A stretch of 64,000 bases of DNA from Impatiens glandulifera (Eukaryota > Streptophyta > Magnoliopsida > Ericales > Balsaminaceae): NCBI RefSeq assembly GCF_907164915.1, contig NC_061862.1, positions 141,909,913-141,973,912 on the forward strand, given 5' to 3'. A program made the translations under genes and the position numbers. Below are positions 62,100-64,000 of the stretch, one piece after another (positions within the stretch are counted from its first letter, which is position 1; each line of letters opens with the position of its first letter). A model generated the notes under the pieces. The model had not been told where the DNA came from, ran no database searches, and was given only the letters and a program-made list of their open reading frames with translations.

Positions 62100-62740
62100 T
62101 ATAATGAAAGATATATTTGTTCAATAAGGTTAGCCCTATTGATCTCTGTTAAGAAAATTTGTGGGTGTTTAAGATTCCTACTAATATCTCCCTTTTTGAT
62201 TGGATTATTATTCACGACGAAATTCTTACTAAAGATAAATATATAAAAAAAAGCATGATTATTGTGAGTCGTATGCATTATAAATAGGTTAAGACAATTT
62301 CTCATCTACTTTTACATTGTCACGTTGTTTCAAGTATATGGAGTATTTTGAGGAATTTGACTAGAATACAATGAGTTATGCCGGAAATCGTTAGTGGCTA
62401 TTGGGAGGCATGGATTGTGGCGACTAAAAATAAGAGACTTAAAAGATGGGTCTCCATCCCTATAATTTTCTTGTGGATTATTTGGTTGGAAAGAAATCGA
62501 AAAACTTGTAACAACGAAAGTATGTCGTTAAATATTATTTGCAATTCCATTATCGTGACGATGTCGGAGATTATATTCGAAAAACATGTGGATTCGTGTG
62601 AAGATCTTGTTGCCCTTTTTGAAGATCTTCGAATCAATTAATTATTTTAATTAATCAAATTGTACATAAATTTTTTCATGTCATACTATTATCGTAGTGC
62701 TTAAACGATTTTTTATTAAGTAAATTATTTTAAAAAATAA
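62100..62740 (+). pseudogene. LINE ORF2 zinc-binding tail (U7 copy, best preserved end)
   Basis: An open C-terminal piece at 62,378-62,641 (87 codons): MPEIVSGYWEAWIVATKNKR, WVSIPIIFLWIIWLERNRKT, then HVDSCEDLVALFEDLRIN and stop. The zinc-binding cluster before it (about 62,255-62,330) is frameshifted. The 3' UTR and TAATA/(AT)n tail follow at 62,640-62,820. This is the standard end of a plant L1-type ORF2, 5'-truncated at the same place in every macro-repeat copy. Confidence 0.78.
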
Positions 62741-62750
62741 TAACATAATA

Positions 62751-63138
62751 TATATATATATATATTATCTAATATAAAATATAATATATAATATAATATA
62801 TTATTATTATTATTATTATTATGACAGGTTAGTCCTTCAATTCAAAAATTATTAATTACTAAATAATCTTTAGTTATATATATAAATACATTTTCTTTAA
62901 TGATATTTTCAATAATTTTAAATATTTATAAATACAAATTTAATAAATATATAAATATTTGTTAGGTACAATTACAATACTGGCATCTATGATGGATTTA
63001 GTGCAATAAAGTCAAATGGGGTGTCTACTAACTTTTCCTTTCAAGTGTATATTCTGTGTATTGATGGAACTTGCATTTGTGGTTAATACGTTTTGAATTG
63101 TCAAGTTTGATCACATCAAAATAAATGAATCATAATTC
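62751..63138 (+). repeat. Macro-repeat unit U8, beginning only
   Basis: It contains the ATGACAG donor (62,821-62,827), the intron and a broken exon 2 (62,966-63,086) with the same lesions as the U1 copy (CTATGATGGATTTAGTGCAAT). At about 63,138, in AAATGAATCATAATT, it switches abruptly to sequence copied from about 26,233. Confidence 0.75.
62966..63086 (+). pseudogene. Cysteine-rich peptide gene, exon 2 relic (U8)
   Basis: It shares the frame-breaking deletions of the U1 relic and has lost a further stretch around the third cysteine (AAGTGTATATTCTGTGTATTG), but keeps the final CICG-stop codons. Exon 1 upstream is reduced to (TTA)n plus ATGACAG with no start codon. Confidence 0.7.
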
Positions 63139-64000
63139 GAAATTAAGGTATGTCGAAATCAAGGTAAGGTAAATGTAGGTATATCGAAATCAAGGTAAGG
63201 AAAAGATATGCATTTTTGTATACTAAAATTTTAGGTAAGGTATAAGGTATGGATAAAACATTAAGGTATACCGTACCGACCCACTCCTAGCATTTATAAC
63301 AAAAAAAAATTGTTTATATCTTGAATTAATATTTAATAATAAACTCAATTAATATAGATAATTTTTTAGATGATATATGTTAAGGTAAAAAAAAATTAAT
63401 AAAGAAAAGAGAGTAGGAGAGAGAAAATATATATGGATTATACCTGATAACATGAATTATTGTGGTGCCTTTTTGCCTTGTTGATTTTAAATGAATATCG
63501 ATAAAATGTGTAAGATTTTGTTGCAACTACTTGAAATGGTTAAATTCTGAAAAAAAACAGTGAACAACGGATTGTTGAAACATAACGTAATACAAATTCA
63601 ATTATCGAAAATATGATATTGATAGAGAAAATGAGAAGATCATACCGAGACTAAACGATTTGAGGTTATAACAATTGTATATGACACTCTTCTCTCTTCA
63701 ATTGGACATTTTTTTTTTTAAATTGGACCTTGTTGATCTAAGATTATTTATTGGAACTCTCTTTTAATTGGACCTTGTTGATTAAGGATTATTTATAGGT
63801 AGAAAATAGTTGGGTGAGAAGAAATATGAAAAGTCTAGTTGGTTTAATTACAATTATACATACATATGTTGGATGTTGTTGCAGATTTCATAATTAATAT
63901 TTAGTGTTAAATTCAATTAATTAGAAGTTTTTAGGTTATTTAATTTAAAGTTAAATTTTATAATAAGATAACTGAAACCTTGAATTAATATTTAATAATA
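63139..64000 (+). repeat. Near-identical duplicate of 26.23-27.10 kb
   Basis: It holds the right-hand part of hAT MITE copy 1 (63,139-63,291), its GCATTTAT flank and then the CT/GA block, matching U2 base for base over long stretches. The clearest difference is an extra CTACTTGAAATG-like segment near 63,525 that U2 lacks (deleted there at 26,620). It runs off the window end. Confidence 0.85.

Larger units (their letters stand above)
57001..62750 (+). repeat. Macro-repeat unit U7, most complete form (about 5.8 kb)
   Basis: The reference layout: peptide-gene relic (56,998-57,200), AT spacer (57.2-58.0 kb), conserved block (58.04-58.56 kb), CT/GA block (58.76-59.2 kb), AT minisatellite with two MITEs (59.58-60.65 kb), CT-rich block (60.9-61.6 kb), purine block (61.85-62.05 kb), LINE tail (62.1-62.74 kb) and TAATA tract. 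(TA)n runs: 57,509-57,540, 57,979-58,010 and 59,589-59,644. Confidence 0.85.

Noticed and set aside
1..64000. tRNA, rRNA or organelle-derived DNA
   Set aside because: I saw no cloverleaf-like conserved boxes, ribosomal words or plastid/mitochondrial genes on either strand.

Overview
This is nuclear DNA from a flowering plant. The evidence is GT-AG introns, a plant pectin acetylesterase gene body, plant Ty1/copia, LINE, hAT and CACTA elements, and very high AT content with long (TA)n tracts. The extra retrotransposon ORF at 1.3-2.4 kb and 6.8-8.1 kb resembles, from memory, an ORF abundant in Lamiales (Gesneriaceae-type) genomes. An asterid, perhaps Lamiales, is therefore likely but unproven.

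Most of the window is one macro-repeat in head-to-tail copies, all in the same orientation. A nearly complete unit is about 5.8 kb (57.0-62.8 kb). Its order is: a tiny two-exon cysteine-rich secreted peptide gene; AT-rich spacer; a conserved moderately GC block; a CT/GA-rich block; an (AT)n minisatellite; a purine-rich block; and finally a 5'-truncated LINE tail (zinc-binding domain plus 3' UTR) ending in TAATA-type tracts. The next unit starts directly on that tail. Copies begin before position 1 (U1), at 22.9 kb (U2, with extra partial units at 30.8, 33.5 and 35.9 kb), 40.7 kb (U4), 47.7 kb (U5), 53.9 kb (U6), 57.0 kb (U7) and 62.8 kb (U8). The peptide gene is split by an intron of about 140 bp, so ordinary ORF scanning misses it. 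Two copies are intact (22,884-23,217 and 40,748-41,086), each encoding 64 residues with a signal peptide and six cysteines. The copies at 57-187, 47,772-48,178, 53.9-54.1 kb, 57.0-57.2 kb and 62.8-63.1 kb are broken in different ways. This expanding and decaying family of defensin-like peptide genes is the most interesting content.

The units serve as landing sites for other elements, and comparing filled with empty copies fixes many boundaries. These are: a copia composite (1.13-10.39 kb) whose pol gene is split by the 3' half and LTR of a related element; a PIF/Tourist-like MITE (23.6-24.5 kb); two hAT-type MITEs with 8-bp duplications (25.8 and 36.4 kb); a LINE RT fragment (28.0-30.8 kb); a non-autonomous CACTA element (41.4-44.3 kb); a lone copia LTR (45.2-46.8 kb); a decayed hAT transposon with TIRs and an 8-bp duplication (49.6-52.1 kb); and two small MITEs in opposite orientation (59.6 and 60.7 kb).

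The only conventional gene is a plus-strand pectin acetylesterase (14.76-16.67 kb). Its nine 3' exons are intact and in frame, but its 5' exons are not visible. It lies in the one largely non-repeat island (13.0-21.3 kb), which also holds a promoter/leader-like stretch near 20.1 kb. The island ends at a decayed LTR-retroelement fragment (21.3-22.9 kb) that abuts the first intact peptide gene.
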